NCBI GenBank assembly: GCA_017510605.1
Contig: JAFWMQ010000001.1
Span: 62,001 to 126,000, forward strand
Reading direction: 5' to 3'
DNA: 64,000 nucleotides
Source: Clostridiales bacterium
GTDB lineage: Bacteria; Bacillota; Clostridia; Saccharofermentanales; Saccharofermentanaceae
Made by a program: the position numbers and the translations under genes. Under the pieces are notes generated by a model. It had not been told where the DNA came from. It did not search any database and was given only the letters and a program-made list of their open reading frames with translations. Shown here piece after piece: positions 9,116 through 17,804 of this stretch; position 1 is the stretch's first letter, and every line of letters begins with the position of its first letter.

Positions 9116-10663
9116 ATGGAACAATTTCTTGAGAACCTTACCAACATTAACGACGCTATAAATTCTTTCGTCTGGGTCAAGATCGGACTCTTCCTTCTTA
9201 TCGGTACGGGCATCTTAATGACTGTCGTAACGAAGTTCTTCCAGGTCACGCATGCAGGTCACTGGTGGAAAAAGACCGGCGGAGGCGTGTTCGACAAGAA
9301 GAGCCACAACAAGAAAGAGAAGGGAAGCGTCTCACAGTTCCAGGCTCTCTGTACGGCTCTTGCAGCCACGATCGGTACCGGTAACATCGCCGGCGTTTCC
9401 GCTGCGATCTGCATTGGCGGTCCCGGCGCGGTCTTCTGGATGTGGGTGGCAGCCTTCTTCGGCATGATGACAAACTATTCCGAGAACGTTCTCGGTATTT
9501 TCTACAGACGCAAGAACGATGAAGACGAATGGTCCGGCGGCGCGATGTATTACCTTCAGGATGGTCTTGGTTCATATAAGGGCTGCAAGGTCGTAGGTAA
9601 GGTTCTTGCTGTTCTGTTCGCAATCTTTGCCGCTCTCGCATCTTTCGGTATCGGCAACATGGGCCAGATCAACAAGATCACTCTCAATCTGGAATCCGCT
9701 TTCTTCTCTGAGAAGGTCAGATTATTTGCTTTCCATACTATCCTTGGAGATATTAAGGTGGTGCCTCTTGTCATCGGAATCCTTCTCATGATCAATGCCG
9801 GAGTAATCATAATCGGAGGTCTTAAGTGGATCGCAGCCGTTGCCGAGAAGATCGTTCCCTTCATGGCAATCGCGTACATCCTGGGCGCGCTTTTGCTCGT
9901 AATAATCCACATTCCCGCGCTCCCGGCTGCATTCTTATCCATCTTCAAGTTCGCGTTCGGTATCAAGGCCGTTGCCGGAGCCGCTGCCGGAATTGCCATC
10001 AAGCAGGTAATTACCCAGGGCTGCAAGCGCGGCGTCTTCTCCAACGAAGCAGGTCTCGGTTCTTCCGTCATGGTACACTCAAATTCCGATGTTAAAGAAC
10101 CTGTAAAGCAGGGCATGTGGGGTATCTTCGAGGTCTTCGCGGACACGTTCGTAGTATGTACGATGACAGCTCTTGTCGTTCTCACCTCAGGTTTTATCGA
10201 CTTGGAAACAGGGCTTGTAAAAGAAGGTGTTGAGGATGCTACTTTGGTTGCCAAGGCTTTCAGCAATGTCTTTGGAAAAGGCGGCGAATGGTTCATCGCG
10301 GTCGCTGTACTTCTTTTCGCGTTCACGACAGTCCTCGGCTGGTCGCATTACGGCAGCAAAGCCGTCGAGTATCTTATCAACACCAAAGCAGCGAAAGTCT
10401 ATAAGATCATATTTGTGCTTATCATTGTTGCCGGCGCCATGATGGAGAGCTCCCTTGCGTGGGACATCTCCGACACTTTCAACGGCCTCATGATGATCCC
10501 CAACCTCATCGGTGTCGTCGCACTCTTCCCGCTCGTCAAGAAGATCACTGACAATTATGTTGACCGCCGTCTGAAAGACAAGAAGGGTGTCAAGCCGATG
10601 CTATCCTACGATGCAAAGATCCAGAAGGAGCACGAGGAACTGGTTGAGAAGGGCGCTGAGTAA
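9116..10663 (+). CDS. Alanine/glycine:sodium symporter (AGCS family)
   Basis: This membrane protein of 515 residues imports alanine or glycine with sodium. Family signatures include QFQALCTALAATIGTGNIAGV near 75-95, GGPGAVFWMWVAAFFGM, the WSGGAMYYLQDGLG motif, CKRGVFSNEAGLGS and a late FAFTTVLGWSHYG. About eleven hydrophobic segments are seen, with a charged C-terminal tail. The length fits the family (450-530). It stands alone between the sugar operon terminator and a convergent lipoprotein gene. The ribosome binding site is weak (AAGCGAG). Substrate preference cannot be told by eye. Confidence 0.94.
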   Translation: MEQFLENLTNINDAINSFVWVKIGLFLLIGTGILMTVVTKFFQVTHAGHWWKKTGGGVFDKKSHNKKEKGSVSQFQALCTALAATIGTGNIAGVSAAICIGGPGAVFWMWVAAFFGMMTNYSENVLGIFYRRKNDEDEWSGGAMYYLQDGLGSYKGCKVVGKVLAVLFAIFAALASFGIGNMGQINKITLNLESAFFSEKVRLFAFHTILGDIKVVPLVIGILLMINAGVIIIGGLKWIAAVAEKIVPFMAIAYILGALLLVIIHIPALPAAFLSIFKFAFGIKAVAGAAAGIAIKQVITQGCKRGVFSNEAGLGSSVMVHSNSDVKEPVKQGMWGIFEVFADTFVVCTMTALVVLTSGFIDLETGLVKEGVEDATLVAKAFSNVFGKGGEWFIAVAVLLFAFTTVLGWSHYGSKAVEYLINTKAAKVYKIIFVLIIVAGAMMESSLAWDISDTFNGLMMIPNLIGVVALFPLVKKITDNYVDRRLKDKKGVKPMLSYDAKIQKEHEELVEKGAE

Positions 10664-10716
10664 GGGGTTTGATCCGGAATATTATCTGTTCCGCATTCAC
10701 TGCTTAGCTTTTTACA

Positions 10717-10748
10717 TTTGAGGGTAAACTTGAGGGGCCTCCCTCAAA
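10717..10748. terminator. Palindromic 3' region between convergent genes, possible terminator
   Basis: TTTGAGGG (10717-10724) and TTGAGGG (10730-10736) can each pair with the same CCCTCAAA (10741-10748), giving two alternative hairpins. No T-run follows on either strand, so termination efficiency is doubtful. The position between the convergent symporter and lipoprotein genes supports a 3'-end role. Confidence 0.4.
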
Positions 10749-10777
10749 TTCCGCCGCAAATTCGATTTAACTATTAT

Positions 10778-11896
10778 TTAAACCTGTTCTGTTTCCCCGT
10801 AAACTTCCCACGGGTCGCCGTTCTCATCGACGTATTTGCCCTCTTCGAATTCGTCGAATCTCCATATGGCGACGCAGATCTTGCCGTCTAAGTACGGATC
10901 GTACTCATATTCTGAAAGCGTTGGGAGGATCCTCAATTCGCTGTCGTTCCTGATCAGGACGCCGTCTGCTCTCCGGTCTGTGTCGAAAACCTGGAGGAGC
11001 ATGTATTTCGCCTGCTTCCACAAAGTTCTTGTCTCCTCGTTCATGCCGATCTCGACACCGTAGTCCTCGCAGAATTCGATGAGTTCGTCGAAATCGGTGA
11101 ATACCAGGTGTGTGCCGACAAGAGCGCTTCCGTCATAGGGGACATTGATCAGCGTCGAGTTTAAGTAGAGCTGCAGTTTTACATTGCGGAGCGGGATGCT
11201 TGCAAGAGTTTTATCAACAAGTTCCATGGCATAATTGAGAGCAGGATCATCGGTCTTCAGCGTCCAGTCACCGGTTATGGTTATCGGGATCTCTTCAAAT
11301 GTCTCCTGGTCTACGTAAACGAATTTGTATTCACCCATGTCATTGCCTGTGGACTCCATGGTCGTACTGACATTTGGATCGACTTTCAGGCAGGCATTAT
11401 AGAGTTCCGTAAGGGCTATCCTGCTGAGATGGGCGGTCGGCTCTGCATATTCCCTGATGTACGAGAGCTCTGTCTCGTTAGCGTTCTGGCTCATCCTTGC
11501 GCTGATATTGTCCTCAAAAGTGTAAACATCCCCGTTGCAAAGGATGAAGGTTACGCTCGACTGCCAGCTCCAGGCCATGTTGTGGTATGTGTATTTGAAA
11601 AGAACGTTTTCAGAAGCAGGTACCTGCACCATGTCAGCTGAAGAAATACCCCCGCCTGAGCTGCCGGAACCGGAATCAAGAGTAATATCTGAACCCGGAT
11701 CTGCCCCGGAAGCCCCGGAGTCAGAGGAGCCGTTATTTCCGCTGACGGAATTACCGCCGGTTCCGTTTGTATCTGAAACGGGGATCAATCCCGTATCCTG
11801 ATTCGTATTGTCTTTATCTTTGCCCTTGCTGCACGCGGCAACACCTAACAGCACCGATCCGATCAGCAAACCCGAGATGATCTTTTTCCTGAGCAT
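10778..11896 (-). CDS. Lipoprotein with Gly/Ser/Asp/Asn-rich linker, unknown function
   Basis: This 372-residue protein has a lipoprotein signal (lipobox GVAAC, cysteine 22). The start at 11896 is preferred over an upstream in-frame start because AAGGGGA lies 7 bases before it. Residues 23-90 are a flexible linker rich in G, S, N and D (GTGGNSVSGNNGSSDSG). The rest is a soluble domain with no motif I recognise. It includes a stretch that looks like a typed numeric comparison domain (GDVYTFEDNISARMSQN) and an acidic C-terminus. It is exported and probably anchored on the outer face of the membrane. It is transcribed toward the symporter and away from the MoxR operon. Confidence 0.75.
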   Translation of the reverse strand: MLRKKIISGLLIGSVLLGVAACSKGKDKDNTNQDTGLIPVSDTNGTGGNSVSGNNGSSDSGASGADPGSDITLDSGSGSSGGGISSADMVQVPASENVLFKYTYHNMAWSWQSSVTFILCNGDVYTFEDNISARMSQNANETELSYIREYAEPTAHLSRIALTELYNACLKVDPNVSTTMESTGNDMGEYKFVYVDQETFEEIPITITGDWTLKTDDPALNYAMELVDKTLASIPLRNVKLQLYLNSTLINVPYDGSALVGTHLVFTDFDELIEFCEDYGVEIGMNEETRTLWKQAKYMLLQVFDTDRRADGVLIRNDSELRILPTLSEYEYDPYLDGKICVAIWRFDEFEEGKYVDENGDPWEVYGETEQV

Positions 11897-12097
11897 GACG
11901 TTATCCCCTTTTCGAGTGGCTACTAACATATATACAGATTATATTGAAAAAAGTTGCAAAGGGTTAATTATTCTGCGGGGCATTTACCGCACGCCCCTTT
12001 TAGTACAATCTGCAACAAAATGCGCCTAATAACTGTAACTATAGTGTCAAAGGCACGAAAACATAGGCGAAAATTAAGCATTCATGCAAAAATCTTA

Positions 12098-12124
12098 AAC
12101 AAATCGCGCCTTAGATAGTATAAT
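12098..12124 (+). promoter_or_regulatory. Probable promoter of the MoxR-VWA operon
   Basis: A TATAAT at 12119-12124 sits 80 bases before the MoxR start in an AT-rich leader, with a weak -35 candidate (TTAAAC near 12095). A GC-rich imperfect hairpin (around GCCGGAAGGCGGC, 12161-12176) follows in the leader before the ribosome binding site GAGAGG. The -10 call is reasonable; the -35 is not secure. Confidence 0.5.
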
Positions 12125-12203
12125 AAGCAAGTCAAAATATTTTTACGGTTAATGCGCCGCGCTGCCGGAAGGCGGCAAAAAGCGCCAAGAATGAGAGGTT
12201 TTT

Positions 12204-13199
12204 ATGGCTGAACAACTCGTAATGAACATTAATGTTGATGAGCTCGCAAGAGCCAATTCGATCATTAACAACATCAGGACTTACTACAATTCCAAGATCG
12301 TAGGCCAGTCCCAGCTCGGTGTGTCGCTCCTGGTCTCCATGATCGCGAACGGTCATATCCTGCTTGAATCCGTCCCGGGTCTTGCGAAAACGACCGCTGC
12401 CAAGGTCATGACCGAAGCTGTAGGCGGATCTTTCTCGAGAGTTCAGTGTACGCCGGACCTTCTGCCTTCCGATATCATCGGTACGCAGACATTCAACATG
12501 ACAAATAATACGTTCGAGACCAAGATCGGACCTGTTTATGCTAACTTCCTGCTCCTGGACGAGATCAACCGTTCAAGTGCGAAGACACAGAGCGCCATGC
12601 TCGAGGCGATGCAGGAGAGATCCGTAAGTATCGGAGGCCAGACATATAAGCTCCCGCCGGTATTCATCGTTATCGCTACGCAGAACCCGATCGAGCAGGA
12701 AGGTACTTATGAGCTTTCCGAGGCACAGCAGGACAGATTCCTTCTCAAGGAAGTAATCACATATCCGAACGTTAAGGACGAGGTCGAGATCCTGAACAGG
12801 ATCGAGGGAGATGTTTTCACAGCTTCCAAGGCAGTCGTAACGATCGAGGATATCGAGTTCCTGCAGGATCTCTGCAAGAAGGTTTATATCTCACCTGCGA
12901 TTAAAAAATATATCGTTGACATCGTTCAGGCTACCCGTGAGCCTGCAAAATATATCGCGCCCAGCCTTGCAAGTTACGTTGCAATGGGTTCTTCCACACG
13001 TGCAGCCATCGCGTTCATGGAAGTATCCAAGGCTGTAGCCCTCATTCAGGGAAGAGCATACGTTACACCTGATGACGTTAAGGCTATGAGACACGAAGTA
13101 ATGCGCCACAGGATCATGCTCAATTTCGCAGCTATCGCTGACGGCGTAAAAGAAGAATCTATTGTTGATGCTATTGTCGGAGCAATCGTTACTCCATGA
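12204..13199 (+). CDS. MoxR-family AAA ATPase
   Basis: This cytoplasmic AAA+ ATPase of 331 residues belongs to the MoxR group, thought to act as a chaperone or remodeller with von Willebrand A proteins. It has Walker A PGLAKTT near 55, Walker B LLLDEINR near 115, sensor-like IATQNP and an arginine-finger region. The MoxR hallmark QEGTYELSEAQQDRF is present. It is the first gene of a six-gene operon and overlaps the DUF58 gene by four bases. MoxR, DUF58 and paired VWA proteins form a known module (Bat or YeaD-like operons) whose exact task in clostridia is not settled. Confidence 0.94.
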   Translation: MAEQLVMNINVDELARANSIINNIRTYYNSKIVGQSQLGVSLLVSMIANGHILLESVPGLAKTTAAKVMTEAVGGSFSRVQCTPDLLPSDIIGTQTFNMTNNTFETKIGPVYANFLLLDEINRSSAKTQSAMLEAMQERSVSIGGQTYKLPPVFIVIATQNPIEQEGTYELSEAQQDRFLLKEVITYPNVKDEVEILNRIEGDVFTASKAVVTIEDIEFLQDLCKKVYISPAIKKYIVDIVQATREPAKYIAPSLASYVAMGSSTRAAIAFMEVSKAVALIQGRAYVTPDDVKAMRHEVMRHRIMLNFAAIADGVKEESIVDAIVGAIVTP

Positions 13200-14077
13200 A
13201 CTTAGACTACGTCTCGAAAATCAAGTTCGGACTGAAGCGTTATAAGACGATAGCCACGGACAAAGCGACGAGCAGGATCCTCGACGGTTCATACAACTCC
13301 ATCTATAAGGGACGGAGTATGAATTTCGATGAGCTTCGTGAGTACGTGCCCGGAGACGATATCAAGGATATCGACTGGAAGGCAACGTCGCGCAGCCAGA
13401 AGGTCCTTATCAGACAGTACATTGCCGAGAAGAAGCACAATGTAATGCTTGTCATGGATGCCAACCGCAGGATGCTCGGTCATACTAAGACCGGCGAGGA
13501 GAAGGGCGAGGTCGCTCTTATGGCGGGCGGTACTCTCGCTTACATGGTTACCGATAACGGCGATTACGTAAGCGGACTCTACTACCGCGATGAGAAGATG
13601 GAGAGGTCGCCTTTTAAGACCGGATTCCTTAATCTCGAGTTCCTTCTTGAAGGTTACGCGAAATGCCTCACTCCGACAAACAAGTCTGATATGAACGGCA
13701 TGCTGAAATACATAATGCATAACATTAAAAGACGCATGATCGTGGTCATGGTAACCGATACCGAAGGCGTAATAAAGCTTCAGGATAATCTTCTGGGACA
13801 GATCACAATGGTTCATGACGTGCTGCTCATAAGGGTCAGCGATACCGACATTTTCGGTAAGAAGGTCTATAATGTCGAAGACTTTAATTATCTGCCGCCA
13901 TTCCTTGCACAGAGCAAAGCTCTGAAGAATAAGCAGCACAAGATAATGGAAGACCTGGATAAGCAGGCAGTTAAGAAACTTAACAGATACGGAATCCCGT
14001 GGATCGAGGTCGATACTGCGACCAGGGTCGACGGCAGGATCGCAGAACTTTTGGAGAAGAACAAAACGGTCAACTGA
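13196..14077 (+). CDS. DUF58 domain protein
   Basis: This 293-residue protein carries the DUF58 core (FDELREYVPGDDIKDIDWKATSR near 42-65), always found with MoxR ATPases. After it comes a VWA-like fold (VMLVMDANRRM, VVMVTDTEG). No membrane segment is visible, unlike the longer DUF58 proteins that carry two N-terminal helices, so this version is probably cytoplasmic or membrane-associated through partners. The start overlaps the MoxR stop. Function beyond association with the operon is unknown. Confidence 0.9.
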   Translation: MNLDYVSKIKFGLKRYKTIATDKATSRILDGSYNSIYKGRSMNFDELREYVPGDDIKDIDWKATSRSQKVLIRQYIAEKKHNVMLVMDANRRMLGHTKTGEEKGEVALMAGGTLAYMVTDNGDYVSGLYYRDEKMERSPFKTGFLNLEFLLEGYAKCLTPTNKSDMNGMLKYIMHNIKRRMIVVMVTDTEGVIKLQDNLLGQITMVHDVLLIRVSDTDIFGKKVYNVEDFNYLPPFLAQSKALKNKQHKIMEDLDKQAVKKLNRYGIPWIEVDTATRVDGRIAELLEKNKTVN

Positions 14078-14080
14078 TTT

Positions 14081-14572
14081 ATGGAAACGACGATTAAATT
14101 AAGAAGATTGTTTGATTTCTCACAGCTTCCGATAATTATTACGGGAGCGGTTCTTGCTGCGATCACGGTAGCGATAATCCTCATGATCCTTTACAGCCTC
14201 CTTAAAGATCTGAAGAAGAAGGCTCCGAAGGAAGTTATCGAGCAGAAACCTGTTTTCGTAAAGCCTGATATGGCAAAACTCAAGGCAGAATACCTTGCTT
14301 TGCTTGACGGTATCGAAGCCAAATTCAATCAGGATCCGACAAAGATCAGGCCTGCATACGAGGGCATGAGCCGTGTGGTAAGAGACTTTGTTTTCAGGGC
14401 CACCGGTACTGAAGTTGATAAGTTTGCGCTGTACGAGATCTATCAGACCGAATTCAAGGATCTTGCAAGTCTTGTCAGTGAATATTACCAGCCGGAGTTC
14501 GATAAGATCTCGGAGGGTGATGTAAGAACGCATTTGGAGAAGTCAAGGAGATTGGTGTCTGAATGGAACTGA
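14081..14572 (+). CDS. Single-pass membrane protein of the Bat-like operon
   Basis: This 163-residue protein has one membrane helix near 18-42 (LPIIITGAVLAAITVAIILMIL), a basic stop-transfer segment (KDLKKKAPKE) and a cytoplasmic helical domain of about 110 residues. It occupies the place of the DUF4381-like small protein in MoxR-DUF58-VWA operons, and its helical tail (RPAYEGMSRVVRDFVFRATGTEVDKF) fits that group. It overlaps the first VWA gene by 10 bases. It probably tethers or organises the complex; this is inferred from position. Confidence 0.75.
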   Translation: METTIKLRRLFDFSQLPIIITGAVLAAITVAIILMILYSLLKDLKKKAPKEVIEQKPVFVKPDMAKLKAEYLALLDGIEAKFNQDPTKIRPAYEGMSRVVRDFVFRATGTEVDKFALYEIYQTEFKDLASLVSEYYQPEFDKISEGDVRTHLEKSRRLVSEWN

Positions 14573-15597
14573 AATATCCTTTAGCTTTATATATCTGTGC
14601 AGGTGTTGCGGCGGTATTCCTTATCGCAACATTCATTACTGTCAGGCTCAAGAGAAAGTATAAGGGCGGCAAGAAAACTTATCTGCCTGATTACCTGAAG
14701 AACGATTCTTCGTTCAAGGCTAGAGTCGTATGGCACACGATCCTTAAGTATGTTCTGATAATTCTCATTATCACGAGCATCCTTCTGTCTGGATTCCTCA
14801 TGGCCAGACCTTATAAGACTGAGTCAAAACAGCTCGCAAACTATAACAGGGACATTATCCTCTGTATGGACATCTCGACGACCTGCGACCACCTGAACGC
14901 AGAGCTTATCGACAAGCTTGAAGACGTTGTAAGAGAGCTCAACGGCGAGAGATTCGGCATCGTCATATTCAACACGTCGCCGGTCCTTCTTTGCCCCCTG
15001 ACAAACGATTATAACTACATCATCGAAGTCCTGGATAAAGTAAAAGAAGGTCTTAAGATGAGACTCGATTTTACGAACGGCAGGATCCTGTTCTCTGACA
15101 AGCTTTATGAGATGGAGGCTTATATCAGCAACGGTACGCTTGTTGATAACGAGGAGAGAGGATCTTCGATCATCGGCGACGGTCTTGCCGCCGCAGCTCT
15201 TGATTTCTACGATTATGAAGAAAAGCCCGACCGTACGAGAGTCATCATTTTCTCAACGGATAACGACCTCCTGGGCGAAGAGATCATCACGCTTCCTGAT
15301 GCCGGCAAGCTCTGCCAGGAAAGAGACATTACGGTTTTCGGTGTCGGTACCGAGGTAATGGATCCTGACCAGCGCCAGATGATGAAGGACACAGTCGAGG
15401 GAACAGGCGGTACGTTCTACTATGGCGAAGATAATGATATCGTCGAAAATATCGTTGATGATATCAGAAGACAGATCGCAACCCTTGACGATACGCAGTA
15501 CGAGATAGTCGAGTATGATATGCCAGAGATGCCGTTCAGACTCCTTATGCTCTCGTTAAGTCTCATGCTCCTTGTAGCATTTATACTGAAGGTGTAA
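14563..15597 (+). CDS. BatA-like VWA membrane protein with altered MIDAS
   Basis: This 344-residue protein has an N-terminal membrane helix, a second helix near 65-85 (ILKYVLIILIITSILLSGFL), a von Willebrand A domain (about 100-310) and a C-terminal helix (FRLLMLSLSLMLLVAFIL). The metal-site motif reads DISTT where DxSxS is canonical, and the downstream D motif is STDND where TDG is usual, so metal binding may be altered or lost. The layout of helices around the VWA domain is that of BatA/BatB. It is the first of two consecutive VWA genes in the operon. Confidence 0.87.
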   Translation: MELKYPLALYICAGVAAVFLIATFITVRLKRKYKGGKKTYLPDYLKNDSSFKARVVWHTILKYVLIILIITSILLSGFLMARPYKTESKQLANYNRDIILCMDISTTCDHLNAELIDKLEDVVRELNGERFGIVIFNTSPVLLCPLTNDYNYIIEVLDKVKEGLKMRLDFTNGRILFSDKLYEMEAYISNGTLVDNEERGSSIIGDGLAAAALDFYDYEEKPDRTRVIIFSTDNDLLGEEIITLPDAGKLCQERDITVFGVGTEVMDPDQRQMMKDTVEGTGGTFYYGEDNDIVENIVDDIRRQIATLDDTQYEIVEYDMPEMPFRLLMLSLSLMLLVAFILKV

Positions 15598-15601
15598 ACA
15601 G

Positions 15602-16555
15602 ATGGATAAATTAACGTTTGAACCGATAATTCCCATCTGGTTAATGGTCATAATCTGCATAGGTCTTTTGGCAATAAAGCGGAAAGGCATTGCTCCTTAC
15701 ATCAGACAGGTACTGATGGTACTGCTTCTTTTCGCGATCAACTTAAGACCGATGTACATTTCGAACGAAGTCAAAGTAATGAGGCAGAAACTCAACTGCT
15801 ACTGCATCATCGTAATAGATGACACGCTCAGCATGATGGCCGAAGACTACAATGGCAGCAGCCCGCGTATGGACGGCGTTAAGGCTGATGTTGAATACAT
15901 CACCGAGCAGATGACGGGAGCCAAGTTCTGCGTCATCGATTTCAACAACGACGTAAATCTCGTTGCGCCTTTCACCGATGACTCAACTTACATCAAGTCA
16001 GCGGTCAACTCGATCTATCCGCTCGCTGATTACCACGCAACCGGCACGAACATCAATGTCGCCAAGAAGCTCTTGGGCCAGATGATCGATAATGCGACCA
16101 TCTTAGGCGACGGACATGTAGTCGTTTTCTTCATCACGGACGGTGAGAATACCGACAGACATACGCTGGATTCTTTCGCAGACATCGCGCCCGGAATCGA
16201 GGGCGGCGCGGTCATGGGCTACGGCACCGACAGAGGCGGCCAGATGCACTACTACGATGATCTCTACGAAGAATATGTTCTCGTTGAAGATAAGAGATCT
16301 TACCCTTATGAGCCGGCTGTTTCCTATATCGATGAGGATAATCTCAGACAGCTCTCCAGCGATCTCGGAATCCCTTATGTCCACATGGATGATTCGGAGG
16401 ATATCGATCCTGTCATTGAGGATGCTTTGGAACTCCTTGAAGCCGATACGGAAGAAACGACAAAGTACGGCTATGCCGATACCTACTACTGGTTCGTCAT
16501 TCCGCTCGCAGCACTTGTAGCTTATGAATTCATAAGCGTGAAAAGGAGGGCCTGA
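15602..16555 (+). CDS. BatB-like VWA membrane protein
   Basis: This 317-residue protein has two N-terminal membrane helices (to about 58), a VWA domain with the site motif DDTLS (a DxTxS variant), the threonine motif ATGTN and a good third motif ITDGENTD, then a C-terminal helix (YYWFVIPLAALVAYEFISV). It is more canonical than the preceding VWA protein. AAGGTG precedes the start. Two VWA proteins with complementary metal-site changes in one operon suggest a heteromeric pair whose handling by MoxR differs between subunits; that is a hypothesis. Confidence 0.87.
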   Translation: MDKLTFEPIIPIWLMVIICIGLLAIKRKGIAPYIRQVLMVLLLFAINLRPMYISNEVKVMRQKLNCYCIIVIDDTLSMMAEDYNGSSPRMDGVKADVEYITEQMTGAKFCVIDFNNDVNLVAPFTDDSTYIKSAVNSIYPLADYHATGTNINVAKKLLGQMIDNATILGDGHVVVFFITDGENTDRHTLDSFADIAPGIEGGAVMGYGTDRGGQMHYYDDLYEEYVLVEDKRSYPYEPAVSYIDEDNLRQLSSDLGIPYVHMDDSEDIDPVIEDALELLEADTEETTKYGYADTYYWFVIPLAALVAYEFISVKRRA

Positions 16556-16558
16556 CGC

Positions 16559-17710
16559 ATGGCAAAGAAGATAGCGATCGCAGTCTGGATCCTCACGGCA
16601 GCATTCCTCGGCATTCTCGTTCTCAACTATTTCGGGAACAGAAAGATGATCGAGAATTTTGACAACGGCAACTACCAGCAGAACGAAATGGGCTTCCTGG
16701 GCTTCACCCAGCCTTACATCAACCACTTTAACAAGGGTAATGTTTTTTATAAGCTCGGCGATTATCAGAAGGCAAAAGAGGAATATCAGCTTGCGCTCAA
16801 CCTTAAGCCGCAGGATCCCTACGACTGCAAGATCAGAGTAAACTACGCTCTTTCTTACGTAACACCGATCGATGTCAAATCGATCACTGAAGATAACTAC
16901 GAGGACATCATCGAGATCTGTGAGACCGCGAAAAGCATCCTCGCAGAAAAAGACTGCGCTACCGCCAACAACGACGGCCACTACTACGCAGCCCAGAAGC
17001 TCTACAATGAGATCAACGATTTCATTGAATCTCTGAGAAACCAGTTTGAGAATCCGCCTACGGATACCCCGACGCCCACACCGACGCCGGATCCGAGCAA
17101 CGGTACGGCTACGCCGACACCTTCACCCAAGCCTGACGCGGATGCAACCGAGACACCTACGCCCACACCTTCAGGCGAAGAGTCCCCCACACCTACACCT
17201 CAGGGCGGCGAGGAAACCCCTACGCCTACACCTCAAGGCGGCGAGGAGACTCCGACACCAACGCCTCAGGGCGGTGAGGATACACCTACACCCACTCCGG
17301 GTGACGGCACCCCGACACCTACTCCGGGCGGCGATAACGGTGAGACGCCTACGCCTACACCGGGAGATGGTACACCTACTCCTACACCCGGAGGCGAAAA
17401 CGGCGAGACTCCGACCCCTACACCCGGCGGCGATCAGGGAACACCTACTCCGACTCCGGGCGGCGAGGGCGATGGAACACCTACGCCTACACCGGGCGGT
17501 GATGGACAGGGAACGCCTACGCCTACTCCGGGCGGTGACGGCCAGGGCACACCTACTCCTACACCCGGTGAGGGTCATGGAACGCCTACACCTACGCAGT
17601 CTCCTGAAGATCAGATCCGCGAGATCCAGGACAGGAGTAACAGGGAGCGTTACGGCGGCAGCGGTGACTACAACGACGAGTACAACTTCGGTAACTCTTC
17701 AAGCTGGTAA
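16559..17710 (+). CDS. BatC-like TPR protein with long Pro/Thr/Gly repeat tail
   Basis: This 383-residue protein has an N-terminal membrane helix (IAIAVWILTAAFLGILVLNYF), a short tetratricopeptide-like region (KGNVFYKLGDYQKAKEEYQLALNLKPQDPYD near 60-90) and then about 180 residues of P-T-P-T and G-G repeats. The tail ends in a short charged segment (QIREIQDRSNRERYGG). TPR proteins close Bat operons, but the repeat tail is unusual and looks like a cell-wall-spanning or extracellular linker. GGAGG at 16545 sets the start. It is the last gene of the operon. Confidence 0.85.
   Translation: MAKKIAIAVWILTAAFLGILVLNYFGNRKMIENFDNGNYQQNEMGFLGFTQPYINHFNKGNVFYKLGDYQKAKEEYQLALNLKPQDPYDCKIRVNYALSYVTPIDVKSITEDNYEDIIEICETAKSILAEKDCATANNDGHYYAAQKLYNEINDFIESLRNQFENPPTDTPTPTPTPDPSNGTATPTPSPKPDADATETPTPTPSGEESPTPTPQGGEETPTPTPQGGEETPTPTPQGGEDTPTPTPGDGTPTPTPGGDNGETPTPTPGDGTPTPTPGGENGETPTPTPGGDQGTPTPTPGGEGDGTPTPTPGGDGQGTPTPTPGGDGQGTPTPTPGEGHGTPTPTQSPEDQIREIQDRSNRERYGGSGDYNDEYNFGNSSSW
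17056..17604 (+). repeat. Coding tandem repeats for the Pro/Thr/Gly tail
   Basis: The DNA repeats short units that encode TPTPTP separated by GG(D/E)(G/N)-type spacers, in at least ten imperfect copies. Units differ mainly at third codon positions (CCT/CCG/CCC and ACA/ACG/ACT/ACC). That suggests old duplications kept for protein sequence rather than recent slippage. Length variation between strains would be expected. Confidence 0.85.
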
Positions 17711-17804
17711 AAAGATCTGACTAAAGCATATCGGCATGACTCACACAGGGTTGTGCCGATATAATATTTTCGAATTAATCTGAAGACGAAAAGGGGATGG
17801 GCAA

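Noticed and set aside
16103..16981. Minus-strand frame of 292 codons opposite the second VWA gene
   Set aside because: It spans the junction of two well-supported plus-strand genes and shows no domain.
17046..17720. Long arginine-rich frame overlapping the Pro/Thr repeat gene
   Set aside because: It is the shifted reading of the CCN-ACN repeats (RLRLHP patterns) with no start signal; the in-frame Bat-like protein explains the region.
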